A stretch of DNA of 64,000 nt from Arthrobacter sp. Soil763 (GTDB lineage Bacteria; Actinomycetota; Actinomycetes; Actinomycetales; Micrococcaceae): NCBI RefSeq assembly GCF_001428365.1, contig NZ_LMSH01000003.1, forward strand, positions 42,317 to 106,316. The letters are read 5' to 3'. This document shows positions 1 to 9,487 of this stretch, in pieces (positions within the stretch are counted from its first letter, which is position 1; every line of letters starts with the position of its first letter). A model generated the notes under the pieces. The model did not search any database. It worked only from the letters and a program-made list of their open reading frames with translations, and was not told the DNA's origin. The position numbers and the translations under genes are program-made.

Positions 1-1097
1 TGCGGTACAAAGCCTGCGGCTCTGAGGTCCGCCTCGATTTCGCTTCGATCCCGCGACATTTCACCGGTAAGGACGACCTTGTCACCGGCGGCCAGCACCA
101 GCGACTGTCCAACGGCACCGCTGTCTGTGTCTTGTACGGCGATCGGGGCGGCCAGTCCTTGGGTGATCGAATCCTGGCTGATACCGAGCAGGCCTGCAAC
201 CAGTCGAAGATCAGCTTCCTCCTCCGGCGTGATGACGCCGTCTTGCCAGGCTGCGGCAAGCATCGCGACCATGTAGTCGACGTGAAGTTGTTCCGCGGAA
301 CTACGACTGATTCCGAGCTCATCGGCCAGTGCAACGAGGCTGTTCGCCTCGGATGCGGAGATCTGCCGGTCCATGAGCGCCCGGTCGAGCATGGCCAGGT
401 AGGCAGTGTGCTCGTCGGTGCCGGCCACTTCGGGCAGCCGGTTGACCAGGCGCTCCAGAAAATGTGGCTGCGGCTCCTCCGTCGTTGGACGCAGGGCAGG
501 TGGCTGGCGCTTTGGCGTCACAGCCGGCCAGGACGCGAAATAGGCCCGGTCGAGGGCACTGAACCATTCGGGGTTTTCGGAATCCATGTGCAGGTAGTTG
601 CTCAGCACATGGGCGGCGGCCTCAGCGTCGTCGCCGGCGCTGTGTGCATTGTCGAGGCTCACTCCGAAGCTGTCGCAGCAGTCCTTCAACGACCGTCCTG
701 CGCCCGGCAGGTACCGCCGTGCCAGCTTCATCGTGCAGAGGCAGTCGTGGACCTCGAATGGAATGGCAAGTCCTGCCCGCCCCAGCTCATGGGAAACGAA
801 GCGGTAATCGAACTGGACGTTATGGGCGACTAGGACACGCCCCGCGAGGAGGCCCATCACATCGTGGGCGATGTCGTCAAAAACCGGGGCGTTCAGCACG
901 TCAGCGGCCCGGATGCCATGGATGTGTTGCGGCCCAAGGTCCCGCTCAGGATTGACGAGCGTCTCCCAGCGGTTGCTGACAGTCCCATCCGGTTCGACGT
1001 GCACGACGGCGATCTCGGCAATGCGGTGACTCCCAGGATAAAGCCCGGTCGTTTCAACGTCAACAACAGCATAACCAGCGCTCAAATTGTTCCCCAT
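1..1097 (-). CDS. DEDDh exonuclease (DnaQ-like) with TerB-like middle and BRCT-like C-terminus, partial
   Basis: The reading frame is open to the left edge of the window, so the C-terminus is missing; about 365 residues are visible. Residues 10-160 are a DnaQ/RNase T-type 3'-5' exonuclease: D13 and E15 in DVETTG, D97 in the AHNVQFDY segment, and H152/D157 in AHSAGDDA form a complete DEDDh set. Residues about 210-310 are two similar helical segments (LMDRQISASEA, WQDGVITPEEE) resembling a TerB/DUF533 fold. The last visible part, GDKVVLTGEMSR, looks like the start of a BRCT domain. The protein should trim DNA 3' ends in the cytoplasm. The ATG lies 7 nt after the stop of the DUF262 gene, so the two are probably co-transcribed. 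The exonuclease call is firm; the other domains are inferred from pattern. Confidence 0.85.
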   Translation of the reverse strand, partial: MGNNLSAGYAVVDVETTGLYPGSHRIAEIAVVHVEPDGTVSNRWETLVNPERDLGPQHIHGIRAADVLNAPVFDDIAHDVMGLLAGRVLVAHNVQFDYRFVSHELGRAGLAIPFEVHDCLCTMKLARRYLPGAGRSLKDCCDSFGVSLDNAHSAGDDAEAAAHVLSNYLHMDSENPEWFSALDRAYFASWPAVTPKRQPPALRPTTEEPQPHFLERLVNRLPEVAGTDEHTAYLAMLDRALMDRQISASEANSLVALADELGISRSSAEQLHVDYMVAMLAAAWQDGVITPEEEADLRLVAGLLGISQDSITQGLAAPIAVQDTDSGAVGQSLVLAAGDKVVLTGEMSRDRSEIEADLRAAGFVP

Positions 1098-1104
1098 ATC
1101 AGTG

Positions 1105-2895
1105 TTAAAGGCTGCGGTAGTAGTCCCGGATGAAGTGCGACATTAAGAGACGACGCTCGGTAAGGAAGTCACCGTACGACTCTGCGGTGGTTGTATAGAT
1201 CGAATCCGGCACCGCGTTCGCAGCTAGGTTTTCCTTGAGTTCATACAACTCTGTGATCTCGCCAAGCCGACGCTCACCGTCGGCGATCTGCATATTGAGT
1301 CGCTCCATGTAGTCGGCGGGCGCCGAGTCTTTGATTCCTATATTGATTGGCGTCTCGGTCAGCGCAAAATTAGCAATTTGGTTGTAGTCATTTCGATCAG
1401 CTACACCGTTCTTCTGCAAGTAGTTCTTCGGGACCAGGTGGTGGATGTCGCCGGACTCCTCCAACATGTTGGCCACGGTAATGTTCTTGGAGAGAAAACC
1501 TCTGGCGCCGGAGTGCACCTGGGCGGCCAAGTACGTCTGAAAGAACGGGCTCCTTACGCTAGGACTTTCCATGGCCATAGGGACGGCTACGTCCCAGAAG
1601 TTGTCGCTCATTGATGACTTCTCAATGTTGTCCAAAAACTCGCTTGCTCCCAGTTCCGATATTCTCCGGATGTCAGCGTCGAAGGCTGATTCAAATGAGC
1701 CGGTGTATCGAGTCGTGATGAGGGACATTACAAACCACTTCCGGACCACCCGTTTGATGTCGCCTTCGGTCATCCGCCCTTCACCGCGTAGGTGGAGATA
1801 CATGGCATATGCGAAGTTCAGTGCGTTCTTGGAACTGATCATGCTCGGCGAAACGAACCCAGCTGACTTGATCGTCATCGTGAACTGCTGAAAGTTGTAC
1901 TCGTTGACGATTTCGAGGAGAACACTCTCCAATTTTTTGAACGACTCGACAGCGAGCTCTTCGTCGAAGCTCCTGGTCTCGAAGTCGCGCCCGGAAAGGA
2001 CGCTAACCAGAGCGGCCACCTTTCCCCGTTTGAAGGCCTTGATTCCCGCCACCCGGATAACATCGGTGTACGTCGGATCGTAGAGGTCGGAGGTATCCCG
2101 ACGAAGCCACGCAATCTTCTGCATGTATCCCGAGGCCGCAAAGGCCGAATCGTTCTCCGCGATGTCGTCATAGACGTGAGGGGCCACCGCAAGGTGGCAA
2201 AAGTAGTCGATCAGCTTGCGCAGGTTAGATCCGAACTCGCCGTGGCTCGCGATCTTACTCATGGCGAAGTCAGCGCTACTCAGAGGCACACCTTTAGAGT
2301 TGATTCGAATGAAGATTTCGGTCACCGTGTTGATGTCGAGATCTTCACCGAGCGTGATGATTCCCACTTGTGCCGTCTTAATTGCCCCCAGCTTGCCGAA
2401 CGCCTGTTCAACGGCGAGCTCGTCCACGCTTGGATTTGCGGCCAAATAGTCTCGCATGATTCCCAGAACCGACGGCGCACTAATGAATTCCGAAACGTCG
2501 GAGAGCCACTCGGGGCTCTTTTCTAGGACCGGTGTAAGTGTTGCAAACTCTTCAGAGACGGGGTTGAACGCGATCTTAATCCGCTTCCGCGCATAGCTCT
2601 TGTCCACCACCGGCTCTCCGACTAGCGCCGCAGTCATTGCCGTAATACGTTGCTGACCATCAATAAGGATCTGTTTGAAGTTTGAAGTGCTGCCATCCTT
2701 TAGTCCAACCTCGAGACTCTGCCAGGTGATGAGGTACCCGATAGGAAACCCGTTGTACAAGGAGTCCATGAGGTCACGGACCTTGGTCGAGTTCCACACG
2801 AAAGGCCGCTGCATCTCGGGGATGGCGATCTGTTTGCTGCGGACCCACCCAAGCAGCGTGTCCACTTGCTGCTGCTGAACTGTATATTTCGCCAT
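1105..2895 (-). CDS. DUF262 / HNH (DUF1524-like) nuclease, GmrSD/SspE-like
   Basis: This 596-residue protein begins with a DUF262 domain: a PEMQRPFVWN segment at residues 26-35 and the family signature ILIDGQQRIT, with DGQQR at 79-83. Near the C-terminus, HHLVPKNYLQ (from about residue 485) followed by NQIANFALTE (about 505) fits the histidine and asparagine of a DUF1524-type HNH nuclease. DUF262 proteins of this layout include GmrSD type IV enzymes and SspE, where the DGQQR region binds or hydrolyses nucleotide and gates DNA cleavage. No phosphorothioation or methylation genes are visible alongside, so the trigger is unknown. It is followed at once by the DEDDh exonuclease gene. A defence nuclease role is inferred from the family and neighbours. 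Confidence 0.85.
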   Translation of the reverse strand: MAKYTVQQQQVDTLLGWVRSKQIAIPEMQRPFVWNSTKVRDLMDSLYNGFPIGYLITWQSLEVGLKDGSTSNFKQILIDGQQRITAMTAALVGEPVVDKSYARKRIKIAFNPVSEEFATLTPVLEKSPEWLSDVSEFISAPSVLGIMRDYLAANPSVDELAVEQAFGKLGAIKTAQVGIITLGEDLDINTVTEIFIRINSKGVPLSSADFAMSKIASHGEFGSNLRKLIDYFCHLAVAPHVYDDIAENDSAFAASGYMQKIAWLRRDTSDLYDPTYTDVIRVAGIKAFKRGKVAALVSVLSGRDFETRSFDEELAVESFKKLESVLLEIVNEYNFQQFTMTIKSAGFVSPSMISSKNALNFAYAMYLHLRGEGRMTEGDIKRVVRKWFVMSLITTRYTGSFESAFDADIRRISELGASEFLDNIEKSSMSDNFWDVAVPMAMESPSVRSPFFQTYLAAQVHSGARGFLSKNITVANMLEESGDIHHLVPKNYLQKNGVADRNDYNQIANFALTETPINIGIKDSAPADYMERLNMQIADGERRLGEITELYELKENLAANAVPDSIYTTTAESYGDFLTERRLLMSHFIRDYYRSL

Positions 2896-3045
2896 TATCT
2901 TCGTTTCTTTCTATCATTTTTTGGCGCCGATGCCCGTGGAGCAAGGCTCCGGCATGCCGGCCATACCAGTGGCCAACGCCCGCCAAGCTCGCGATCGTTC
3001 CTATGCGGTCGAGATTCCAACCTGCGCACCCAACCGGTGCTTGCT

Positions 3046-5376
3046 TCAGTCGTTGCCGCTCAGGATAATCGCGATCTTCTCCAACACTGCCGGCAAGATG
3101 GCCGGCTGGACGCTTTGCCGGATCTTCTCAGCCAGGTGCGTGGCATTTGATTCAGCAAGCCCAAGCTCGAAGGGTCCGAGCTTATCCAATTCGATCCTGC
3201 CAAAGGGCGCACGCAGTACGTCTGGATCGGCCTGGTCTGGACCGCTAGATGGGTTGCTTTGTTCCACATTCTCTTCTGACCGAACTGAGGGATGCTCTCC
3301 TAATTCAGCGGCGTCTCTCTCGGGCATTCCTGGCACCGGCGCTTCGTCCGGTCCACCGAGGAGTACCGGCAGCCGCCCAGCCGGATATACAACATCCAAG
3401 TACGTTGTCGTGCGGGTTAGCGCGATGTAGAGCATCCGGCCGCCGTGCGGCATATCCAAAATCGCCTGGGGGTCCGCAACAATGACAGCGTCAAACTCAA
3501 GACCTTTGGAATCCTCCGGGGTAACCAGATTTATGGCGGAGGATAGTCCGCCGTCACTCGACTGGCTCCACTGGAGATCTTTCGCCTCGAATGCTGTTCG
3601 TAGTTCCGGCCACCGTTCCTCACAGGCGACCACACCTACAAATCGCCCGCGTCCGCTGTGTTCGAAGACCGCAGCGACAATAGCATCAGCAAAATCCGTT
3701 TGAGTAGTTCTTATGAAGCGCGGCTGCTGCCCGGCCTCACGGAGAATCGTGGGGGGTGTGACAGCGGGCGCTGCCGACTTTAGAACCGGCAGCGCGACGT
3801 CGAAAACCTCTTTAGGCACACGATAACCATGCTCGAGCTCCACTACGGCGGACGGCAACGACGACCCGAGCAAGACTTGAACGTCATCCCAGGAATTACG
3901 GGAGTAAGGTCCGGTGGACTGGGCAATGTCGCCAACGACAGTCATGGAGCCGGTCTTTGACCGTCGACGGATCGCCATAAGCTGCATCTCTGACAGGTCC
4001 TGTGCTTCGTCGACCACTATGTGCCCATAGAGCGTTGGTTCGCCGCGCATGATTTCAGTGGCTTCATCGATCAAGGCCAGGTCGGCCATGGTCCATGGTT
4101 CGTCAGCAATTCGGGGGGCGGAAGGCCGGTGTAGCAGAGAAATTTCTACTGCGCTGAGGAATCCTTCCCCAGCGCGCTGCAGCCTTTCCGATGATCCGAG
4201 TAGTTCGCGGATGAACTGGGGCGGCGTTATCTGAGGCCAAATCTTTTCGACTTCGGCGTCGAGCGACACTGGGTCAAGAGCCGATTCCAGAACCGTGCCG
4301 CGGGCAGCGCCAAGCTGGGGCCCTACGAGCCGCAGGATTTGTTGGCGGAGGGCAAGACGGCCATCAGCAAAAGTTGCGCTGCTTATGGACCTGATGATCT
4401 CTGCCAGTTCACCGGCGTTTGCAGTCACCGTTGAACCAGATCCCCTGCGCCGAATCTTGATGTCCGCATTCGGGATTCGTACCCGCTGCTGGAGTCCAGT
4501 GGCGAGTACGTCGCTCATTCTGGATGAGCCCTTTACCGATGCGACGTTGTCGGATTCGCGGCCGCCGACCCGAATGTCAGCAGCGAGCAGCTGCTGGAGT
4601 GCTTGCTGTTGGACGTTTTCGTCACCGAGATCCGGGAGGACCCGCCGGATGTAGCGTGTGAAAGTCGGGTTCGGTCCCACCACGAGAACATCCTCTGGCG
4701 GCAACTCGTCTTGAAAGTTGAAGAGAAGCCAGGATACCCGGTGCAGGGCAACCGCTGTCTTGCCCGTTCCCGGTCCGCCCTGAACAACGAGGAGTTGGTC
4801 TTTGGCGGCTCGTACCAGCTTGTCCTGGGCGGCCTGTATGGTCCGCACGATGTCGACCATGGCTCCACTTCGACGCCGCTGCATGGCCTGCAATAGGGCG
4901 TCGCCGCCGTACTTGGCGCTTTCAAGCTCGACGACGGCTGCAGCGATATCACCAAAGACCAAGTCCTCGAAGTCGCGGATTTCGTTTCCGAGACAGTCGT
5001 AGGTCCTTTTCCGAGACAGGCCCAGAGGTTCCTGCGCAGTGGCCTGGCTGTAGGGCTCGGCCGCTTTCGACTGCCAGTTGGTCACCAGCAGGTCTTTCTG
5101 TTCATTGAGGATTCGCACTTTGCCGATGTAAAGGGGATCTTCACCGTCGGCGTCGATGCGGCCAAAGGCAGCCGGCTCATCCGGCGCGACGATTGTCCGT
5201 CGGTTGGCTTCTAATTGCATGGCGCGGCGCTCTGCGGCTGTCCCCCCAGAGAAATTCGACGGAGCCCAAGATGCTGCGGCGGCTTCACGATGTTCCTTGG
5301 CGGCGTCGAAATAAGCCTGCTCTTGATCTTTCTCGGCGATCTTAGAGAGATCCCTGACTGTCGCTTCCGCGCTCAT
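3046..5376 (-). CDS. helD: HelD/HelR-type RNA polymerase-associated SF1 ATPase
   Basis: The chosen start gives 776 residues and has an AGGGG-containing ribosome site upstream; the longer open frame to 5628 has poor coding character. The N-terminus is charged and helical (residues 10-65, EKDQEQAYFDAAKEHR), as in HelD proteins that reach into the RNA polymerase channels. Walker A is GGPGTGKT (200-207), Walker B is VVDEAQD (454-460), and late SF1 motifs include DSKGLEFDAV and YIALTRTT. Family members remove RNA polymerase from DNA and recycle it; actinobacterial HelR can also protect against rifamycins. Which subtype this is cannot be decided by eye. It may also be annotated as a UvrD-like helicase. 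Confidence 0.85.
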   Translation of the reverse strand: MSAEATVRDLSKIAEKDQEQAYFDAAKEHREAAAASWAPSNFSGGTAAERRAMQLEANRRTIVAPDEPAAFGRIDADGEDPLYIGKVRILNEQKDLLVTNWQSKAAEPYSQATAQEPLGLSRKRTYDCLGNEIRDFEDLVFGDIAAAVVELESAKYGGDALLQAMQRRRSGAMVDIVRTIQAAQDKLVRAAKDQLLVVQGGPGTGKTAVALHRVSWLLFNFQDELPPEDVLVVGPNPTFTRYIRRVLPDLGDENVQQQALQQLLAADIRVGGRESDNVASVKGSSRMSDVLATGLQQRVRIPNADIKIRRRGSGSTVTANAGELAEIIRSISSATFADGRLALRQQILRLVGPQLGAARGTVLESALDPVSLDAEVEKIWPQITPPQFIRELLGSSERLQRAGEGFLSAVEISLLHRPSAPRIADEPWTMADLALIDEATEIMRGEPTLYGHIVVDEAQDLSEMQLMAIRRRSKTGSMTVVGDIAQSTGPYSRNSWDDVQVLLGSSLPSAVVELEHGYRVPKEVFDVALPVLKSAAPAVTPPTILREAGQQPRFIRTTQTDFADAIVAAVFEHSGRGRFVGVVACEERWPELRTAFEAKDLQWSQSSDGGLSSAINLVTPEDSKGLEFDAVIVADPQAILDMPHGGRMLYIALTRTTTYLDVVYPAGRLPVLLGGPDEAPVPGMPERDAAELGEHPSVRSEENVEQSNPSSGPDQADPDVLRAPFGRIELDKLGPFELGLAESNATHLAEKIRQSVQPAILPAVLEKIAIILSGND

Positions 5377-5582
5377 GAACGAGCCCCTTCGCTGAGGACC
5401 CCCACGGCCCGGACTGATGTACGAAGACAAATGTAATCTGTGGCACAGACATTTCTTTGCAGGTTCGCCGCGACAAGCCAGGCTTATAGTGCGGGCACAT
5501 TGCCAGCCACGGGCAAGAGAGGACCATCGAATTTGGAGCTCGGCACGTTCTGGTGCGAGCACGCGCAGCCACCCCTTAGTTG

Positions 5583-6059
5583 TCAGATGACGCGGCGTAC
5601 GGACGGTCTGCTCATTCGCCCCGGCCAAGCACTCCTGTCCCGCGCAGAACGCTGTAGCGCCAAAGCCTCTTCATAGAAAGCTAGTCTCGTAGCGGAACGT
5701 CCGAGATTGTTTTGGGTGAGCGCAAAGCTCAGTGCCAGAACCAGACCCAAGGCAGCGACTCCACCCCCGACAATCAAAGGATGAATAGGCAGATCGGCCA
5801 ACTGAAATACCCCCGAAACGATCAGTGGGTAGGCGACCAGGGCGGCACCCGCAAAGACGGCAACCAAAGCACCAAAGCTCCCTCCACCCAGGTGTGCCGT
5901 ATCTCGTCGAAGCTCTCTCAATTCTTCAAACTGCAGCAGGGGATCCAGCGCCAGGAATGCGGCTACTTCAGACGGTCGAACACGAGGATCTAGACGGAAC
6001 AGCCTTTCCAAGCGTTCGCTACTTATTGTGGGATATTGCCTGGGTTCGTATGAATGCAT
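5583..6059 (-). CDS. Hypothetical two-helix membrane protein
   Basis: This 158-residue protein is not recognised. A polar N-terminal segment of about 60 residues (with RLERLFRLDPRVRPSEV) is followed by two hydrophobic stretches, roughly residues 60-85 and 92-115, separated by a short polar loop, then a basic C-terminal tail. This predicts a small inner-membrane hairpin with both ends in the cytoplasm. It precedes the HelD gene on the same strand with a gap of about 200 nt, so co-transcription is possible but not shown. No clear ribosome site is seen before the ATG. Function unknown. Confidence 0.6.
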   Translation of the reverse strand: MHSYEPRQYPTISSERLERLFRLDPRVRPSEVAAFLALDPLLQFEELRELRRDTAHLGGGSFGALVAVFAGAALVAYPLIVSGVFQLADLPIHPLIVGGGVAALGLVLALSFALTQNNLGRSATRLAFYEEALALQRSARDRSAWPGRMSRPSVRRVI

Positions 6060-6164
6060 GGAGGAAGCCTATTGGTTTGATGTCTCAGAGATCTGCCGCA
6101 CCTCCGCGGGTTCCCTGCCCAAACTGCCATAATCTATAGTGCCTACTCGTTCCGCATGGGCCGG

Positions 6165-9100
6165 TTATTGAGCTACCGCAGCCGCTGTGGCGTAAACATC
6201 CGCCGGCATCGGCCGGTGCAGCTTCCAAGTGATCGCAATCGGCTTCTCCCCCGCGTGCTGCACATAGTCCACCTGGCCGAGACACGCATACGGAACAGTC
6301 AGACCTGTCTCGTCTTCGGCCGCATCCCTGGTGAAGATGAGGATCTTCGAATCGCGCGCAGCCCGATTCAAGTACCTTCTTCCCGTCGGGCTACCCGGCG
6401 AGGTCGCGTTCTGCGATTCCCAGTGGAACAGCTCCGGGCTGATGGCGTAGTCCTTATACATGGTCGTGGCCGAGTGCTTCTTGTCGTCCTTGTTGAGAGT
6501 GACAAAGAAGGCATCGGTGGATGTCGCGGGGCACCAGGCCACACCCTCGCGATGCTGCACACTCTTGCCTAGTTCCAGGGAACCGTACTGCAGGGCCGAA
6601 AGGACTTCCTCACGCCGATAGGTGGCGTGCGAGAGCAGTGGGATGTGCTGCAACCCTGCTCCAAGGCCCTTGGCGGCATGCTTGGAGGCTGCCACACCGA
6701 GTCTCACGATCTGGCGGATCTCGCTGCAGACAAACTTGTAGCCGCGCAGGTGGTCGAGGCCGGCGTCGTAAGACTGGAAGCCGCCGCCGTCGTCCCAAAG
6801 CGTGTAGAACAGCATGCGGGCGAAGGTCTGCTCGCGCATGCCGAGGTCCGCGTAGCGGGGAGCGTCTGCGCCGACGAGCATCGAGTAGGCATCGGCGCGT
6901 TCCGGATCGTCTACATGGATCAGACGCGCCATCCGGCTGAGGAGCTTTTTTTCGTCGGCGTCCGAGAGCTCTTGAATCCTCCCCGTGATGACTGCCTCCA
7001 GCGGAGAGAACCCCTCGATCAAACCGGCCGTGCGCAAGTACCCGGTCCACGAGTCCTTCGTGGACCGGTAAATCGACTTCACGTCGTTCCCGGACCGCTC
7101 GAGATACGCATGCAGCTCGGTCTCCGCGTACGAGGCGATGTCCCGGACGAGCTGCACCCGGTTGAACCGCAGCTGCGCCTTGATGTTGTTCAGCACCACC
7201 TTCTGCGCCACCCTGTCCAGCACAATCTGAGAGCCCGACGGCAGGTACGGGAACTCGTCCTCGACCGCCTTTTCCAGTTCCTTGCGCCCGTAGCCGGTGA
7301 GGGCCCGGTAGCGCAGATCGAAGCGGAATTCACGGCGCTGCTGGCCGATGAAGTCCATGACGGTCAGCACCGCCTTGCCCTCGGCTCGACGCAGGCCCCG
7401 TCCCAGTTGCTGAAGGAAGATCGTGGCGCTCTGCGTGGGCCGGAGCATCAGGATGGTGTCCACCTGCGGCAGGTCCAGGCCTTCGTTGAAGAGGTCGACG
7501 GCGAAGATGCAGTTGATCTCGCGTGCGGCGAGACGCTTCAGCGCCGCCGCCCGGTCGGCGTCGTCGGTGCTGCCGTCGACCGCAACGGACGCGATCCCGG
7601 CGCGGTTGAAGACCTCCGCCATGTAGTGGGCGTGCTGGACCGAGACGCAAAAGCCGATGGCCCGCATCTGCTCGGTGCTGGTGACCTTGTCGCGGAGTTC
7701 GCGGATCACCTTGGCGGAGCGGGCGTCGTTGCCGGTGTAGAGGTTGTTCAGCTGCGCGGTGTCGTAGTTGCCGCGCTTCCATTCCAGCTGGCTGAGGTCG
7801 ACGTCGTCCGAGACACCGAAGTAGTGGAACGGCACCAGCAGATCCGCGTCCAGGGCGTCCCAAAGGCGCAGTTCGCTGGCGGTGCGGCCGTCGAAGAACT
7901 GCTGGGCGACGTCGACGCCGTCGCCGCGTTCCGGCGTCGCGGTCAGCCCGAGGAGCTGCTGCGGTTGCAGGTGGTCCAGCAGCCGGCGGTAGGTGGGCGC
8001 CATAGCATGGTGGAATTCATCGATGACGACGACGTCGAAGAAGTCGGGTGCCAGCTGTTCAATGCCGAGGGATGACAGCGACTGGACGGAGGCGAAGATG
8101 TGCTTCCACTGCCTGGGTTTGTGCTCCCCGACGTAAAGTTCGCCGAAGGCGCCGTCCTGCATGACGTCGCGGTAGGTGCGCATGGCCTGCTTGAGGATTT
8201 CCTGGCGGTGGGCGACAAAGAGCAACTTCAGGTTCTTGCCGGCCGCTTCGCAGAGACGCTTGTAGTCCAGCGCGGCGATGACGGTTTTGCCGGTGCCGGT
8301 GGCGGCGACCAGGAGGTTGTGGTTGAAGCCCTTGAGCCGCTCGGCTTCGAGGTCTTCAAGCATTTCCTCCTGGTGGAGGAAAGGCTGAAGCTCAAGGCCG
8401 GTGGCTGCCCCGGGGACCGCTGTGCGCCGGCCGCCGTTTCGTTCCAGCGCGGCGTCCAGCTTTTCGCCGTCGCGTTCGGGATCGTAGCTCTGGAAGGCGC
8501 GTTGTTCCCAGTAGCTGTCGAAGGTGACCTCGAACCTGTTCAGGAGTGCGGGCGTGCCGACGGAGCTGAGCCGGACGTTCCATTCGAGGCCGTCGAGGAG
8601 GGCTGCCTGGCTCAGGTTGGAGCTGCCGACGTAGGCGGTGTCGAAGCCTGAGTTGCGGCGGAACAGCCAGGCCTTGGCATGGAGACGGGTGGCCTGGGTT
8701 TCGTAATTTATCTTCACTTCGGCGCCGTAACGTGTGACGAGCTCGTCGATGGCACGGCGTTCTGTGGCACCCATGTAAGTCGTGGTGATGACGCGGAGTT
8801 TGGCGCCTCGCTCCCTGAGCTCCTCGAGCGCCGGATGGAGCAGGCGGAGGCCTGTCCAACGGACGAAGGCGCAGAGGAGATCCACGGTGTTTGCGGATTC
8901 GATCTCGGTTCGGAGTTCCGCGGCGAGGTTCGGATCGTCCTTGCTGTTGGTCAGCAGAGCCGAATCGCCGAGTTTGGTGGTGGGGCGGCGCAGGTTGCGG
9001 CGTTTAAGGGTGTCCGGGCGGTGGAGGGACTGGAGTTGGGTGGGGCCGGGTGCGATGCGGTCCCCGATGTTCAATTCCCGGAGGAGCCTATTTGCGAGGG

Positions 9101-9320
9101 CGACGCGTTCGGTGGGTTTGGCTGTGGCGAGGACTCGCCGGACGGCTTCGGCAACGTGCTGGGAGAGGATATCCGGGCTGTCTTCGTCATCTATGGCGGC
9201 AAAGACGGGTCGCAGATCCGACGCGTTATTCAACAAGCTGCCGAGCGCATCCGTGTTCAGAAGTTCGTACAAGCCCTCGGGCAGCTGCCCCGCTGCCACT
9301 CCCCCAATGGAATTAGTCAC
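6165..9320 (-). CDS. PLD nuclease-SF2 helicase-DUF3427 protein
   Basis: The 1051-residue protein joins three parts. Residues about 120-250 form a phospholipase D-like nuclease with one HxK site (RLHAKAWLF, H214/K216, then YVGSSNLS). Residues about 310-720 are an SF2 helicase/translocase: AATGTGKT (339-346), IDEFHH (433-438), LTATPERGDG, and a motif VI-like QLGRGLRR. The remaining 330 residues match the DUF3427 tail usual in this architecture. A single HxK motif suggests dimerisation for nuclease activity. Such proteins often lie in defence islands and are thought to process foreign or damaged DNA. It starts with GTG and a weak ribosome site; a start a few codons later is possible. Confidence 0.85.
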   Translation of the reverse strand: MTNSIGGVAAGQLPEGLYELLNTDALGSLLNNASDLRPVFAAIDDEDSPDILSQHVAEAVRRVLATAKPTERVALANRLLRELNIGDRIAPGPTQLQSLHRPDTLKRRNLRRPTTKLGDSALLTNSKDDPNLAAELRTEIESANTVDLLCAFVRWTGLRLLHPALEELRERGAKLRVITTTYMGATERRAIDELVTRYGAEVKINYETQATRLHAKAWLFRRNSGFDTAYVGSSNLSQAALLDGLEWNVRLSSVGTPALLNRFEVTFDSYWEQRAFQSYDPERDGEKLDAALERNGGRRTAVPGAATGLELQPFLHQEEMLEDLEAERLKGFNHNLLVAATGTGKTVIAALDYKRLCEAAGKNLKLLFVAHRQEILKQAMRTYRDVMQDGAFGELYVGEHKPRQWKHIFASVQSLSSLGIEQLAPDFFDVVVIDEFHHAMAPTYRRLLDHLQPQQLLGLTATPERGDGVDVAQQFFDGRTASELRLWDALDADLLVPFHYFGVSDDVDLSQLEWKRGNYDTAQLNNLYTGNDARSAKVIRELRDKVTSTEQMRAIGFCVSVQHAHYMAEVFNRAGIASVAVDGSTDDADRAAALKRLAAREINCIFAVDLFNEGLDLPQVDTILMLRPTQSATIFLQQLGRGLRRAEGKAVLTVMDFIGQQRREFRFDLRYRALTGYGRKELEKAVEDEFPYLPSGSQIVLDRVAQKVVLNNIKAQLRFNRVQLVRDIASYAETELHAYLERSGNDVKSIYRSTKDSWTGYLRTAGLIEGFSPLEAVITGRIQELSDADEKKLLSRMARLIHVDDPERADAYSMLVGADAPRYADLGMREQTFARMLFYTLWDDGGGFQSYDAGLDHLRGYKFVCSEIRQIVRLGVAASKHAAKGLGAGLQHIPLLSHATYRREEVLSALQYGSLELGKSVQHREGVAWCPATSTDAFFVTLNKDDKKHSATTMYKDYAISPELFHWESQNATSPGSPTGRRYLNRAARDSKILIFTRDAAEDETGLTVPYACLGQVDYVQHAGEKPIAITWKLHRPMPADVYATAAAVAQ

Positions 9321-9487
9321 TGCGCCAGGCTATTGGGTACATGTCTGGACACCAAACTTTTAGCCCGCTAATGCATCGTGGTCATTTTGCCGGTTCCAAA
9401 CGTGTGCCCACAAAAAACCCGGGTCAGCCGGCAGTCGATTGCATCGAATTACGCGCTGACTGTAGAACAGCCCCCTATGCTGGCTCC

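Noticed and set aside
6627..8075. Plus-strand frame of 482 codons inside the PLD-helicase gene
   Set aside because: Antisense shadow; the minus-strand protein has contiguous helicase motifs through this range.
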